This document shows positions 22,846 through 33,649 of a stretch of 64,000 bases of DNA, piece by piece. The stretch covers positions 89,932,740-89,996,739 of the forward strand of contig NC_089491.1 of NCBI RefSeq assembly GCF_036850765.1, written 5' to 3'. The stretch comes from Saccopteryx bilineata. Its lineage: Eukaryota; Chordata; Mammalia; Chiroptera; Emballonuridae. Both the position numbers and the translations under genes were made by a program. The notes beneath the pieces were generated by a model. That model made no database searches. It was not told the origin of the DNA and worked only from the letters and a program-made list of their open reading frames with translations. How positions within the stretch are numbered: the stretch's first letter is position 1; every line of letters starts with the position of its first letter.

Positions 22846-25800
22846 TTATGTTCCACCAATGTATGGAATCATGTCGTTCTTGTTTTTTTCTGATTTGCTT
22901 ATTTCACTCCTTATAATGTTATCAAGATCCCACCATTTTGCTGTAAATGATCTGATGTCATCATTTCTTATGGCTGAGTAGTATTCCATAGTGTATATGT
23001 GCCACATCTTCTTTATCCAGTCTTCTATTGAAGGGCTTTTTGGTTGTTTCCATGTCTTGGCCACTGTGAACAGTACTGCAATGAACATGGGGCTACATGT
23101 GTCTTCACGTATCAATGTTTCTGAGGTTTTGGGGTATATACCCAGTAGAGGGATTGCTGGGTCATAAGGTAGTTCTATTTGCAGTTTTTTGAGGAACCAC
23201 CATACTTTCCTCCATAATGGTTGTACTACTTTACAGTCCCACCAACAGTGAATGAGGGTTCCTTTTTCTCCACAGCCTCTCCAACATTTGCTATTACCCG
23301 TCTTGTTGATAATAGCTAATCTAACAGGAGTGAGGTGGTATCTCATTGTAGTTTTGATTTGCATTTCTCTAATAACTAATGAAGCTGAGCATCTTTTCAT
23401 ATATCTGTTGGCCATTTGTATCTCTTCCTGGGAGAAGTGTCTGTTCATGTCCTCTTCCCATTTTTTTATTGGATTGCTTGTTTGTTTGTTGTTGAGTTTT
23501 ATGAGTTCTTTGTAAATTTTGGATATTAGGCCCTTATCTGAGCTGTCGTTTGAAAATATCAGTTCCCATATAGTTGGCTGTCTGTTTATTTTGATATCAG
23601 TTTCTCTTGCTGAGCAAAACCTTTTAATTCTGATGTAGTCCCATTCATTTATCTTTGCCTTCACTTCTCTTGCCATTGGAGTCAAGTTCATAAAATGTTC
23701 TTTAAAACCCAGGTCCATGATTTTAGTAACTATGTCTTCTTCTATGTACTTTATTGTTTCAGGTCTTATATTTAGGTCTTTGATCCATTTTGAATTAATT
23801 TTAGTACACGGGGACAGGCTGTAGTCGAGTTTCATTCTTTTGCATGTGGCTTTCCAGTTTTCCCAACACCATTTGTTGAAGAGGCTTTCTTTTCTCCATT
23901 GTGTGTTGTTGGCCCCTTTATCAAAGATTATTTGACCATATATATGTGGTTTTATTTCTGGGCTTTCTATTCTGTTCCATTGGTCTGAGTGTCTATTTTT
24001 TTGCCAATACTATGCTGTTTTGATTATCGTGGCCCTATAATATAGTTTAAATTCAGGTATTGTAATGCCTCCAGCTTCATTCTTTTTCCCTAGGATTGTT
24101 TTGGCTATTCGGGGTTTTTTATAATTCCATATAAATCTGATGATTTTTTGTTCCATTTCTTTAAAAAATCTCATAGGGATTTTGATGGGAATTGCATTAA
24201 ATTTGTATATTGCTTTGGGTAATATGGCCATTTTGATTATATTTATTCTTCCTATCCAAGAACAAGGAATATTTTTTCATCTCATTGTATCTTTTTCGAT
24301 TTCCCTTAACAATGCTTTGTAATTTTCATTATATAGGTCCTTTACGTTCTTTGTTATGTTTATTCCTAGGTATTTTATTTTTTTTGTTGCAATCGTGAAG
24401 GGGATTATTTTTTTGAGTTCGTTTTCTAATATTTCATTGTTGGCATATAGAAAGGCTATGGACTTTTGTATGTTAATTTTGTATCCTGCGACCTTACTAT
24501 ATTGGTTTATTGTTTCTAATAATCTTTTTGTGGAGTTTTTCGGGTTTTCGATGTATAGGATCATATCATCAGCAAAAAGTGATAGCTTTACTTCTTCTTT
24601 TCCAATATGGATGCCTTTTATTTCTTTGTCTTGTCTGATTGCTCTGGCCAGAACTTCTAGCACCACGTTGAATAAGAGTGGAGAGAGTGGACAACCCTGT
24701 CTTGTTCCTGATTTAAGGTAGAAAGTCCTCAGTTTTATGCCATTTAATAGGATGTTGGCTGATGGTTTATCATATATGGCCTTTATCATGTTGAGATATT
24801 TTCCTTCTATACCCATTTTGTTGAGAGTCTTAAACATAAAATTGTGTTGTATTTTATCAAAAGCCTTTTCTGCATCTATTGATAAGATCATGTGGTTTTT
24901 GTTCTTTGTTTTGTTGATATGGTGTATTACGTTAACCGTTTTGCATATGTTGAACCATCCTTGAGATTCTGGGATGAATCCCACTTGATCATGATGTATT
25001 ATTTTTTTAATATGTTGTTGTATTCGGTTTGCCAGTATTTTGTTTAGTATTTTAGCATCTGTATTCATTAGAGATATTGGTCTGTAGTTTTCTTTCTTTG
25101 TGCCATCCTTGCCAGGTTTTGGTATGAGGGTTATGTTGGCCTCATAAAATGTGTTTGGAAGTATTGCTTCTTCTTCAATTTTTTGGAAGACTTTGAGTAG
25201 AATAGGAACCAAGTCTTCTTTGAATGTTTGATAGAATTCACTAGTATAACCGTCTGGGCCTGGACTTTTATTTTTGGGGAGATTTTTAATAGTTTTTTCT
25301 ATTTCCTCCCTGCTGATTGGTCTGTTTAGGCTTTCTGCTTCTTCATGACTCAGTCTAGGAAGGTTGTATTGTTCTAGGAATTTATCCATTTCTTCTAGAT
25401 TGTTGTATTTGGTGGCATATAATTTTTCATAGTATTCTACAATAATTCTTTGTATTTCTATGATGTCTGTGGTGATCTCTCCTCTTTCATTTTGGATTTT
25501 ATTTATTTGAGTCCTGTGTCTTTTTTCCTTGGTGAGTCTTGCCAAGGGTTTGTCAATTTTGTTGATCTTTTCAAAGAACCAGCTCCTTGTTTTATTGATT
25601 TTTTCTATAGTTTTTCTGTTCTCTATTTCATTTATTTCTGCTCTGATTTTTATTATCTCCTTTCTTCAGCTGGTTTTGGGTTGTCTTTGTTCTTCTTTTT
25701 CTAGTTCCTTAAGGTGTGAAGTTAAGTGGTTTACTTCGGCTCTCTCGTGTTTGTTCATATAGGCCTGAAGTGATATGAACTTTCCTCTTATTACGGCTTT

Positions 25801-26674
25801 TGCTGCATCCCAGAGATTCTGATATGTCGTATTTTCATTTTCATTTGTCTGTATATATCTTTTGATTTCTGCACTTATTTCTTCTTTGACCCATTCATTT
25901 TTTAGAAGTATGTTGTTTAGTTTCCACATTTTTGTGGGTTTTTCCCCCCTCTTTTTTGCAGTTGAATTCTAGTTTCAAGGCTTTATGATCAGAAAATATG
26001 CTTGGTACAATTTCAATTTTTCTAAATTTGCTGATATTGTCTTTGTGGCCCAACATATGGTCAATTCTTGAGAATGTTCCATGTACACTAGAGAAAAATG
26101 TATACTCTGTCGCTTTGGGATGAAGTGTCCTGTAGATGTCTATCATATCCAGGTGTTCTAGTATTTCGTTTAAGGCCACTATATCTTTATTGATTCTCTG
26201 TTTGGATGACCGATCTAGAGCCGTCAGCGGTGTATTGAGGTCTCCAAGTATGATTGTATTTTTGTTAGTTTTTGTTTTAAGGTCAATAAGTAGCTGTCTT
26301 ATATATTTTGGTGCTCCTTGGTTTGGTGCATATATATTAAGGATTGTTATGTCTTCTTGATTCAACTTCCCCTTAATCATTATGAAATGACCATTTTTGT
26401 CTCTGAGTACTTTTTCTGTCTTGTAGTCAGCATTATTAGATATGAGTATTGCTACACCTGCTTTTTTTTGGGTGTTGTTTGCTTGGAGTATTGTTTTCCA
26501 GCCTTTCACTTTGAATTTGTTTTTATCCTTGTTGCTTAGATGTGTTTCTTGTAGGCAGCATATAGTTGGATTTTCTTTTTTAATCCATTCTGCTACTCTG
26601 TGTCTCTTTATTGGTAAGTTTAATCCATTTACATTTAGTGTAATTATTGACACTTGTGGGTTCCCTACTGCCAT
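22846..26674 (-). pseudogene. L1-ORF2: L1 ORF2 of copy B, several disabling changes
   Basis: Starts at the ATG ending at 26674 ([19 protein letters not shown]), with endonuclease motifs [15 protein letters not shown] and [10 protein letters not shown] frameshift near 25945 follows an extra C in a C-run (cccccc where copy A has ccccc). In-frame stops appear near 25666 (CGA to TGA), near 24277 (TGG to TGA) and at 24010-24012 (TGG to TAG). The FADD motif, zinc knuckle and normal C-terminus remain. The CpG-type CGA-to-TGA change suggests post-insertion decay. The protein would not be made in full. Confidence 0.92.
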
Positions 26675-26995
26675 TTTATAAATTGCTTTCTGTTAGTTTT
26701 GTATCTAGTTTGATTCTTCTCTTTTGTTTTTCTATCATTTGTTTTTGTTTGTGTTCCATACTTCTTTCCTCTGTTGCTACCTTTTTTAAGTCAAGTGTTT
26801 TTGTGGTGGTTTTTTTAAGGGTGGTTACCATTAAGTAATGAAAAGGGTACCTACCATATTCATTGTAGTACCCTATCTTATAAGTATTTCTGCACTTCAT
26901 CATCCTTTGCTACTGTTAATCTCCATCCTCTCCCCCCTTTTTTTCCTTTGTTGTCACAGTTTAAGTTTGGTTTTATTGTGTTCTTGGTGGAGCTG

Positions 26996-27991
26996 TTACT
27001 TGTGGTGTTGTTTTCTTTTGTTCTTTGAATCTGGTTGGAAAACCCCCCTTAGTATTTCCTGGAGTGGGGGCTTTCTGTTGATAAATTCTCTCATCTTTTC
27101 TGTATTTGTGAATGTTTTTATATCTCCTTCATACTTGAAGGATAGCTTTGATGGGTATAGTATTCTTGGCTGAAAGTTCCTCTCTTTCAGGGCTTTAAAT
27201 ATTGGGGTCCACTCTCTTCTAGCTTGTAGAGTTTCTGCTGAGAAATCTGATGATAATCTAATAGGCCTTTCTTTATATGTTGTACTCTTCTTTTCCCTGG
27301 CTGCCTTGAGAATTTTTTCTTTGTCATTGGTTTGTGTCATCTTTATTATGATGTGCCTTGGAGTGGGTTTGTTGGGGTTAAGAAAACTTGGTGTTCTGTT
27401 TGCTTCTTGAATTTGAGGCTTTAGTTCCTTCCACAGGCTTGGGAAGTTCTCGTTTATTATTTGTTTGAGTATATTCTCCATTCCCTTTTCTTTCTCTTCT
27501 CCCTCTGATATACCTATTATTCTTATGTTATTCTTTCTGATGGAGTCAGACAATTCCTGTAGGGCTTTCTCATTTTTTATTATTCTTGAGTCTCTTTCTT
27601 CTTCTCTCTGTTGTGTCTCAAGTTGTTTGTCTTCTATTTCACTAATCCTATCTTCAATCTGGGCTGTTCTGTTAGCTAAGCTTGTTACCTCGTTTTTCAG
27701 CTCGTAAATTGAGTTTTTCATTTCTGTTTGATTTGTTTTTATAGTTTCAATTTTCTTGGTAATATATTCTTTGTGTTCATTGAGTTGTTTTCTGATCTCC
27801 CTATATTGCCTTTCTGTGTTTTCTTGTATATCTGTGAGTATTTTTAAGATTTCTAGTTTAAATTGTCTGTCATTTAGCTCCAAGGCTTCCAATATGTTAA
27901 GTCTTTTCTCCATAGATTTTTCCACATCTATTTGTGTTACCTCTCTTTCTTTTGTATCCATAATATTCGATTTCCTCTTTCTTATCGGCAT
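26996..27991 (-). CDS. L1-ORF1: L1 ORF1 protein, intact
   Basis: 331 codons, starting MPIRKRKSNIMDTKEREVTQ and ending NKRKQHHK. ORF1 protein is the trimeric RNA-binding chaperone that coats L1 RNA in cis in cytoplasmic particles. Residues of roughly 35-140 are rich in heptad-like Leu/Ile/Glu/Lys and should form the coiled coil. About 140-240 fit the RRM-like domain (NNIRIIGISEGEEKEKGMEN). About 240-320 form the C-terminal domain (RPIRLSSDFSAETLQARREW). No stop or frameshift is visible, and this is the only complete ORF1 in the window; copies D and E are broken. The ATG lies 24 nt downstream of a predicted 5' UTR splice acceptor. Confidence 0.93.
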   Translation of the reverse strand: MPIRKRKSNIMDTKEREVTQIDVEKSMEKRLNILEALELNDRQFKLEILKILTDIQENTERQYREIRKQLNEHKEYITKKIETIKTNQTEMKNSIYELKNEVTSLANRTAQIEDRISEIEDKQLETQQREEERDSRIIKNEKALQELSDSIRKNNIRIIGISEGEEKEKGMENILKQIINENFPSLWKELKPQIQEANRTPSFLNPNKPTPRHIIIKMTQTNDKEKILKAAREKKSTTYKERPIRLSSDFSAETLQARREWTPIFKALKERNFQPRILYPSKLSFKYEGDIKTFTNTEKMREFINRKPPLQEILRGVFQPDSKNKRKQHHK

Positions 27992-28015
27992 CTGAGGGTG
28001 GTCTTATTGATAGCA

Positions 28016-30159
28016 CTAATTAGAATTAATAAAGAGTAAAAAGAAAAAAAAAAAAAGGTTAAAACACCCCACAAAAAAAACCAGTAATAATTTATTATTT
28101 CCCCCTTTTTTCTCTCTTCTCTTTCCCTCCTCTCCCCTCCTCAGGGAAATATCGTGCCTATAATGGAGGGCCTGATTTGGGGTGAAGAGTTCAAGGGCAA
28201 AAAAAGGGAGTAGGGACCTACTAAATGCAAAAAAAAAAAAAAAAAAAAAAAAAAGGAAGAAAATCTTAGACAAGCATAAGATGATTTGCTTGTAAGTGAT
28301 GGTCAACTAAGAGATATAATGAGAGGGATAAGAGGGAATCAGAAAAAAGGACCAAAAAAGAATAATAAAGAAGAAAAAATAAAAATAATAAGTAAAAATC
28401 TGTTGTATTAAGTGGAGCGAAGACTAAATACAATGGAGACCTTGGGTTGGGAGGACCCAAAATGCCACAAAAATAAACAAACAAGAGAAAAAAAAATAAA
28501 AACAAAAGCAAAAAAGAGAAATAAAACCAAAAAAAAAGCCTTGAGTCCCAAATTAACTAATTTGTTCGTGATTGAGGATTATATGGGAGGAAAGTAAAAT
28601 GAGAAAAGAAAAAATGAATAGAAAGGAAAAAATAAGAAAAAGAGAAAAACGAAGGAAGAAATAAAATAGGAGGAGAAAAAAACAAAATAAAACAAGACAA
28701 AAAAAAAAAACAAAAGAGGTGAGAGTGAGAGTTAAGTGTTTTGGAGTATAACCTTAAAGGAGGGTGAGGATGAAGAAGAAAAATAAAATGCAACACTCAT
28801 GGGTAGTGTAGTTCAAGAAAGGGGAAGCATAAGATGGGCAGAGAATAGAAGGACCGAGGTGGAGGAAATAAAGGCAAAAAGATAGAAGAAACAAGCAACA
28901 ACAACAACAACAAAAAAAATTAGTGGATCAAGTTGTAAAGTCTGTGGGTTTTTCTTGATTTTGAGAGGTTAACTTCTTCCTCTTTCTTTTCTCTCCCTCT
29001 TCCTAGTCGGTGACTCTGTACCCCAGGCTCTGCCCCTGTGTCACTCTTAGGTAGGGATTTGCAGTTGATGGGATTCTATGGCAATGTCATATAATTGGCT
29101 TTAGTCTTGCTGGAAGTAAAGGCTTGTTGGCGTTTGCAGGGTCCAACGATGAGAGAGTTTGCTTTCCTGGATTCTCTCTCCTAGTCCCCCCTTTCTGAAT
29201 TAGCAGCCTGGTGATCCAGCTATAAGGCTGCAACTGCTTCTGCCTGGGGAGTAAGAGGCTCAAAGAGCTGGGAAATCCCCACTCTATCCCCACTCAGTGC
29301 AAGGCTTTGGGAAAGGCTCTGACAGTCAGGGCCTCCAGTGTAATCAGGCGGGGGTGGGAGTCAATTGTTGTCAAGGTGACTGTTCAGCGCCTAGCATTTA
29401 GTTGGACCTCTCAACCCAGGCTTTCCACACTTTGTAGCCTGTTTTTGCAGGGAAGAAGAGGCACTAGTCTCTGCTTACGACTAGTGTAGTATAGACCTTA
29501 TTATCTGCCAAGTCCTTCTTGTTAGCGTTTATCCCTGAATATGGAGGCTCTATCAATCAGAAGTTGCCCCCGCCCCTTTAGCGAGAGGCACTAAAAAATA
29601 TCACGCCTCTTGTCTTGGATCGCTGAACTGAGAGAGATCTTATCAATTAGAACCGAGGGTGCGCAGATTTTATGGGTTAAGCTAATTTCAGTGATTGGGT
29701 TGCAGCTGTGTTTCCGAAGGTATTTTAGGCTGCCTGCGCGCACCCCTCCCCCAACGCTTGATTGTTAGCTTGAATGGCTGGGTGAGGTGCCCCGCCCACG
29801 GAGAGAATCTCCCAAGCCTCTCCTGCTCGCCCCGCCGCTGGCTGGACCGCACCAGGCGCAGGATAATGGAGCCCCCTGGGTGTGCGGGCCAGTAGGGCGC
29901 CCTGGGCGCGTGGAATGCCCAAGGCACGCGCGCGAATGTGGCGCTCAGGGCACCGGTGGCCGGCGACCCCCACTCGCAGTGTGCGGGCCGCTGGGAACGT
30001 CAGCGGTGCTCAACCGGACCGGGCGCGCGCGCGCGGCGGCTCGTGGCAGCCGCTCGCGGTGGCGGTTCGCGGTGGTTCGCGGCAGCTCGCGGGCTCGCGG
30101 CAGCTCGCGGTCGTCCGCTCGCGGCGGCTTGCGGTTCCCAAGTATATGGGCTGACTCAC
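28016..30159 (-). other. Predicted GT-AG intron in the L1 copy B 5' UTR
   Basis: On the L1 strand a donor GTGAGT starts at 30159 (exon end ...CGCCCGGG). An acceptor ...TTCTAATTAG ends at 28016, preceded by a long T/C tract (28024-28060). The span is 2,144 bp. Copy D lacks precisely this segment. This is a sequence-based prediction; no transcript is available here. Confidence 0.65.
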
Positions 30160-30359
30160 CCCGGGCGCACTCCCTGGCGGCTTGAATGAGCGTCGCTGCG
30201 GTTGCTTTCTCCACACCCTCGTCTCTCAGATTCAAGTGATAACAGTCCTTTTGCTTTCAGTTTGTGTGGAACTCCGGAATGCTCCGAGGATAAATTTTTC
30301 TGTTTCTAGTTGATAAATTTGTTGTGATTTAGGGGAGAGCTGTCGGACGCGCTTCTCAC

Positions 30360-30380
30360 GGCGCCATTTCCGTGACGTCA
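30360..30380 (-). promoter_or_regulatory. CRE palindrome and YY1-like site at L1 5' terminus (copy B)
   Basis: TGACGTCA, the CREB/ATF palindrome, occupies 30373-30380 immediately inside the 5' end. It is followed on the sense strand by CGGAAATGGCGCC (30360-30372), which contains a CCAT/ATGG core like the YY1 site that sets the start in human L1. The same arrangement is at 52907-52927 in copy D; copy E has AGACGTCA at 53426-53433. Confidence 0.6.
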
Positions 30381-30383
30381 CTC

Positions 30384-30398
30384 TACTACAATACTATT
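30384..30398. repeat. Right target-site duplication of the L1 A-B insertion
   Basis: Exact 15-bp repeat of 19100-19114. Old L1 3' UTR sequence resumes directly after it. Confidence 0.88.
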
Positions 30399-30539
30399 GA
30401 CTGTATTTTTTATGCTGTACTTTACATCCTTGTGACTATTTTTGTAACTGACAATTTACTCATCTTGATTCTTTACCCCTTTGGGTACTTATCTTGATTC
30501 TCTGCCCACTTTTAATGGGTGAGGTTTGCTTATAGGTCT

Positions 30540-30675
30540 CTTTTTTTATTGATTTTAATATATTATGTTTACATAGATTCTAGTGTTGCCCTGAATGAGG
30601 CAACATCCCTCCTCCCCCATATTCCCCTCAACATCTCCCTTGCCTCCCTCCCCATAGCACCTTCAAGTTACAAAT
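30540..30675 (-). repeat. L1 3' terminal fragment, reverse
   Basis: 'ttttttattgattttaatat', 'ttacatagattctagtgttg', then a C-rich tract with 'ctccccatagcacc' has the form of an antisense L1 3' terminus, short and 5'-truncated. No TSD was identified. Confidence 0.55.
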
Positions 30676-30844
30676 GTGAAGAGGTGATCCGTGAACTAAG
30701 TTAGGGTGATGGAAAGAAGTTCCTGAATCTCTCTTCCTGATGAATAGTATGTGTATTTGCAAATGGTGCCACTGGCACTTTCCAGAGACACAGACACACA
30801 GACACAACCTCTCAGAACCAACTGATCAGTCAACACACTTTGAA

Positions 30845-31390
30845 CATTTTTATTTTCATCTTTTCAATTACAGTTTACGTTCAGTATTATTTTGTATTAG
30901 ATTCAGATGTATAACATAGTAGTTAGACAATCATATACTTTACAGAGTGTTCCCCCTGATATTTCAGGTATTCACCTGACACTATATGTAGTTATTACAA
31001 CATCTTTGATTATATTCCCTTTGCCGTACTTTACATACTTTTGACTATTTTGTAACTACCAATTTGTATATACTTCTTAATGCCTTTGCCGCTTTCAGGA
31101 AGTCCTCTAACCCTTCTCCCCTCTGGCAAGATCAGTCTCTTTTCGTTATCTTTGAGTCTGTTTCTATTTTGTTTTGTTAGTTTATTTTTTTCTTTAGATT
31201 CCACATATAAATGAAATCATACGTATTTGTCTTTCTCTGACTGACTTATTTCACTTAACATAATTCCTGCTGTCACAAATGGTTCACTTTCATTCTTTTT
31301 TATGACTGAGTAGTATTCCATTGCACTGTATATATGTATCACATTTTATCCACTCTTCCTCTATGGTTGGGTTTTTGTCAACACATTTTA
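30845..31390 (-). repeat. Old L1 3' UTR and ORF2 end, reverse
   Basis: Reads as an antisense L1 3' end: 'ttttcaattacagtttacgt', 'attcagatgtataacatagt', 'tgccgtactttacatacttt', 'attccacatataaatgaaat', 'atgactgagtagtattccat'. It is diverged and non-coding. Confidence 0.8.
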
Positions 31391-32341
31391 GAAGAAGCTC
31401 CGGTGATAGAGTAAAAACAAGACAACAAACCCATTAGAAAATATGTTTCCAATACAGAAGTCACTAGTAACATATACATGTTTAAATTTAAACTCAAATG
31501 AAATAAAATTAAAAATCAGTCGCTCAGTTGCACTATCCACATGTGGCTAGCAACTGCTATATTAGACGGCAAGAACATTTTTATTATCGCAGAAAGTTCT
31601 ACTAGCCAGGACTGCATTTAAAGCTACTTGTGTGATATTTAGCACTCTTTGAAGACTAAGCTCAAATGATTCTGAAATCAAACATTTCTGATTCATTTGG
31701 TTATATTTAAAAGTACCCTCCCCCTCCCACCGGATGAGGATTGCCCTGAGCCTGTCTGGGGTTGGGGTGGGGGGTGCTGCCACCATGCGGATTCTCACTG
31801 AGATTTCCTCTGTCACTCTCCTTGGGCTCCCTTTCAGCATTTGAGTGCAGGGTGCTCCGCACACAGACTGTCTCAAAGCCACAGGGTAAATGGTGGTAAA
31901 TTCACTGTTGCTATTGCTGGAGAGAGTGATTTATGACTTTGTTCTTTCCTTAAACTCCTAATTTGGCTTCATTCTGTATCTCATGTGGGCTTTTATTCCT
32001 GAATCTTGACTAACTGTCTTAAGTTTAACTTGTTGGCCTTCAAAGTATTGGGCAGTTGCGTTGTCCATCTCCCTCCTCATTGCTATAGTAATTGGGTATG
32101 TGCTTAGTTGGAGTAAACACAGGAGTGCCTCACCACTCAACTTCATTCCTGTGATCACAGGGAGCTATGCTAAAAATCAAGGAGAGGCCATCCCAGCATT
32201 AAGAGATACTCCTATTAGTGAAGTAAACCAAATGTTCTTTCTTCCACCAAAGAAGTTTACACCAAACCTAAACTGTTTGTGCACTACCATCAAACATTTA
32301 TTATAAGTTTTGACATAATAATTTTGACCATACTTATCTTT
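31391..32341. other. Unassigned DNA
   Basis: No gene or recognisable repeat. The 106-codon minus frame at 31562-31882 has no domain and I regard it as chance. Confidence 0.4.
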
Positions 32342-33649
32342 CTTTTTTTTTTTTTTTTTTTTCAATTTTTAATAAATTTTTATTAATGGTAATGGGATGA
32401 CATTAATAAATCAGGGTACATATATTCAAAGAAAACATGTCTAGGTTATTTTGTCATCAAATTATGTTGCAAACCCCTCGCCCAAAGTCAGATTGTCCTC
32501 CGTCACCCTCTATCTAGTTCTCTGTGCCCCTCCCCCTCCCCCTAACTCTCTCCCTCCCTCCCTCCCATGTCCTCCCTCCCCCCCCACCCTTGGTAACCAC
32601 CACACTCTTGTTCATGTCTCTTAGTCTCATTTTTATGTTCCACCAATGTATGGAATCATGTAGTTCTTGTTTTTTTCTGATTTGCTTATTTCACTCCTTA
32701 TAATGTTATCAAGATCCCACCATTTTGCTGTAAATGATCTGATGTCATCATTTCTTATGGCTGAGTAGTATTCCATAGTGTATATGTGCCACATCTTCTT
32801 TATCCAGTCTTCTATTGAAGGGCTTTTTGGTTGTTTCCATGTCTTGGCCACTGTGAACAGTGCTGCAATGAACATGGGGCTACATGTGTCTTCACGTATC
32901 AATGTTTCTGAGGTTTTGGGGTATATACCCAGTAGAGGGATTGCTGGGTCATAAGGTAGTTCTATTTGCAGTTTTTTGAGGAACCACCATACTTTCCTCC
33001 ATAATGGTTGTACTACTTTACATTCCCACCAACAGTGAATGAGGGTTCCTTTTTCTCCACAGCCTCTCCAACATTTGCTATTACCCGTCTTGTTGATAAT
33101 AGCTAATCTAACAGGAGTGAGGTGGTATCTCATTGTAGTTTTGATTTGCATTTCTCTAATAACTAATGAAGCTGAGCATCTTTTCATATATCTGTTGGCC
33201 ATTTGTATCTCTTCCTGGGAGAAGTGTCTGTTCATGTCCTCTTCCCATTTTTTTATTGGATTGCTTGTTTGTTTGTTGTTGAGTTTTATGAGTTCTTTGT
33301 AAATTTTGGATATTAGGCCCTTATCTGAGCTGTCGTTTGAAAATATCAGTTCCCATATAGTTGGCTGTCTGTTTATTTTGATATCAGTTTCTCTTGCTGA
33401 GCAAAAACTTTTAATTCTGATGTAGTCCCATTCATTTATCTTTGCCTTCACTTCTCTTGCCATTGGAGTCAAGTTCATAAAATGTTCTTTAAAACCCAGG
33501 TCCATGATTTTAGTACCTATGTCTTCTTCTATGTACTTTATTGTTTCAGGTCTTATATTTAGGTCTTTGATCCATTTTGAATTAATTTTAGTACACGGGG
33601 ACAGGCTGTAGTCGAGTTTCATTCTTTTGCATGTGGCTTTCCAGTTTTC
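32342..33649 (-). mobile_element. Young L1 copy C, strongly 5'-truncated
   Basis: Poly(T) from about 32342, then the young-family 3' UTR and the last 330 codons of ORF2. L1 sequence stops at about 33649 (gtggctttccagttttc), where copies A, B and D continue. This is a typical 5'-truncated insertion of 1.3 kb. I found no convincing TSD: only short matches such as cttat on both sides. Confidence 0.92.
32633..33622 (-). pseudogene. L1-ORF2: C-terminal third of L1 ORF2 (copy C)
   Basis: 329 codons open from an internal Met ([18 protein letters not shown]) to MIPYIGGT and the stop at 32633. It carries the CX3CX7HX4C zinc-knuckle-like segment but neither endonuclease nor reverse transcriptase domain, so it is inert. 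The open frame reflects youth rather than selection. Confidence 0.9.

Larger units (their letters stand above)
22566..30383 (-). mobile_element. Young full-length L1 copy B
   Basis: About 7.8 kb reverse-oriented element: poly(T) at 22566-22583, 3' UTR, ORF2 (22846-26674, broken), an intergenic spacer of about 320 bp, ORF1 (26996-27991, intact) and a 2.4-kb 5' UTR to 30383. Its 5' terminus (sense GTGACGTCACGG) is shared with copy D, which supports completeness. It is fused at its poly(A) end to copy A, and the pair shares the TSD 19100-19114/30384-30398. Copy B cannot be autonomous because ORF2 has several lesions. Confidence 0.93.
27992..30383 (-). promoter_or_regulatory. L1 copy B 5' UTR/internal promoter, about 2.4 kb
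   Basis: In sense order: a 224-nt 5' segment (30383-30160) with a CRE-like palindrome and YY1-like site; a very GC- and CpG-rich zone (about 30190-29720) with GCTCGCGGCA-type tandem repeats near 30036-30135; a mixed zone to about 28980; and a long sense-pyrimidine zone to 28020, purine-rich on plus. This is more than twice the length of the human L1 5' UTR. Short open frames here (for example 29787-30185 plus) are GC-driven and unproven. Confidence 0.8.
18636..30540 (-). repeat. Old L1 3' UTR, reverse, split by two later insertions
   Basis: Three separated pieces read as one antisense L1 3' UTR: 18636-18702 (ttaaagttgatgtaaaatat, 'attagtttcaggtgaacagt'), 19033-19114 (atcacttggataagtctagt, 'acaccatacctggttactac') and 30384 to about 30530 (tgctgtactttacatccttg, 'gactatttttgtaactgac'). 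A SINE interrupts the first break and the young L1 A-B insertion the second. This gives the order of events: old L1 first, then the SINE and the A-B insertion. Confidence 0.75.

Noticed and set aside
29700..30200. CpG island of a host gene promoter
   Set aside because: The CpG-rich stretch lies within the 5' UTR of L1 copy B, bounded by L1 5' terminus and TSD.
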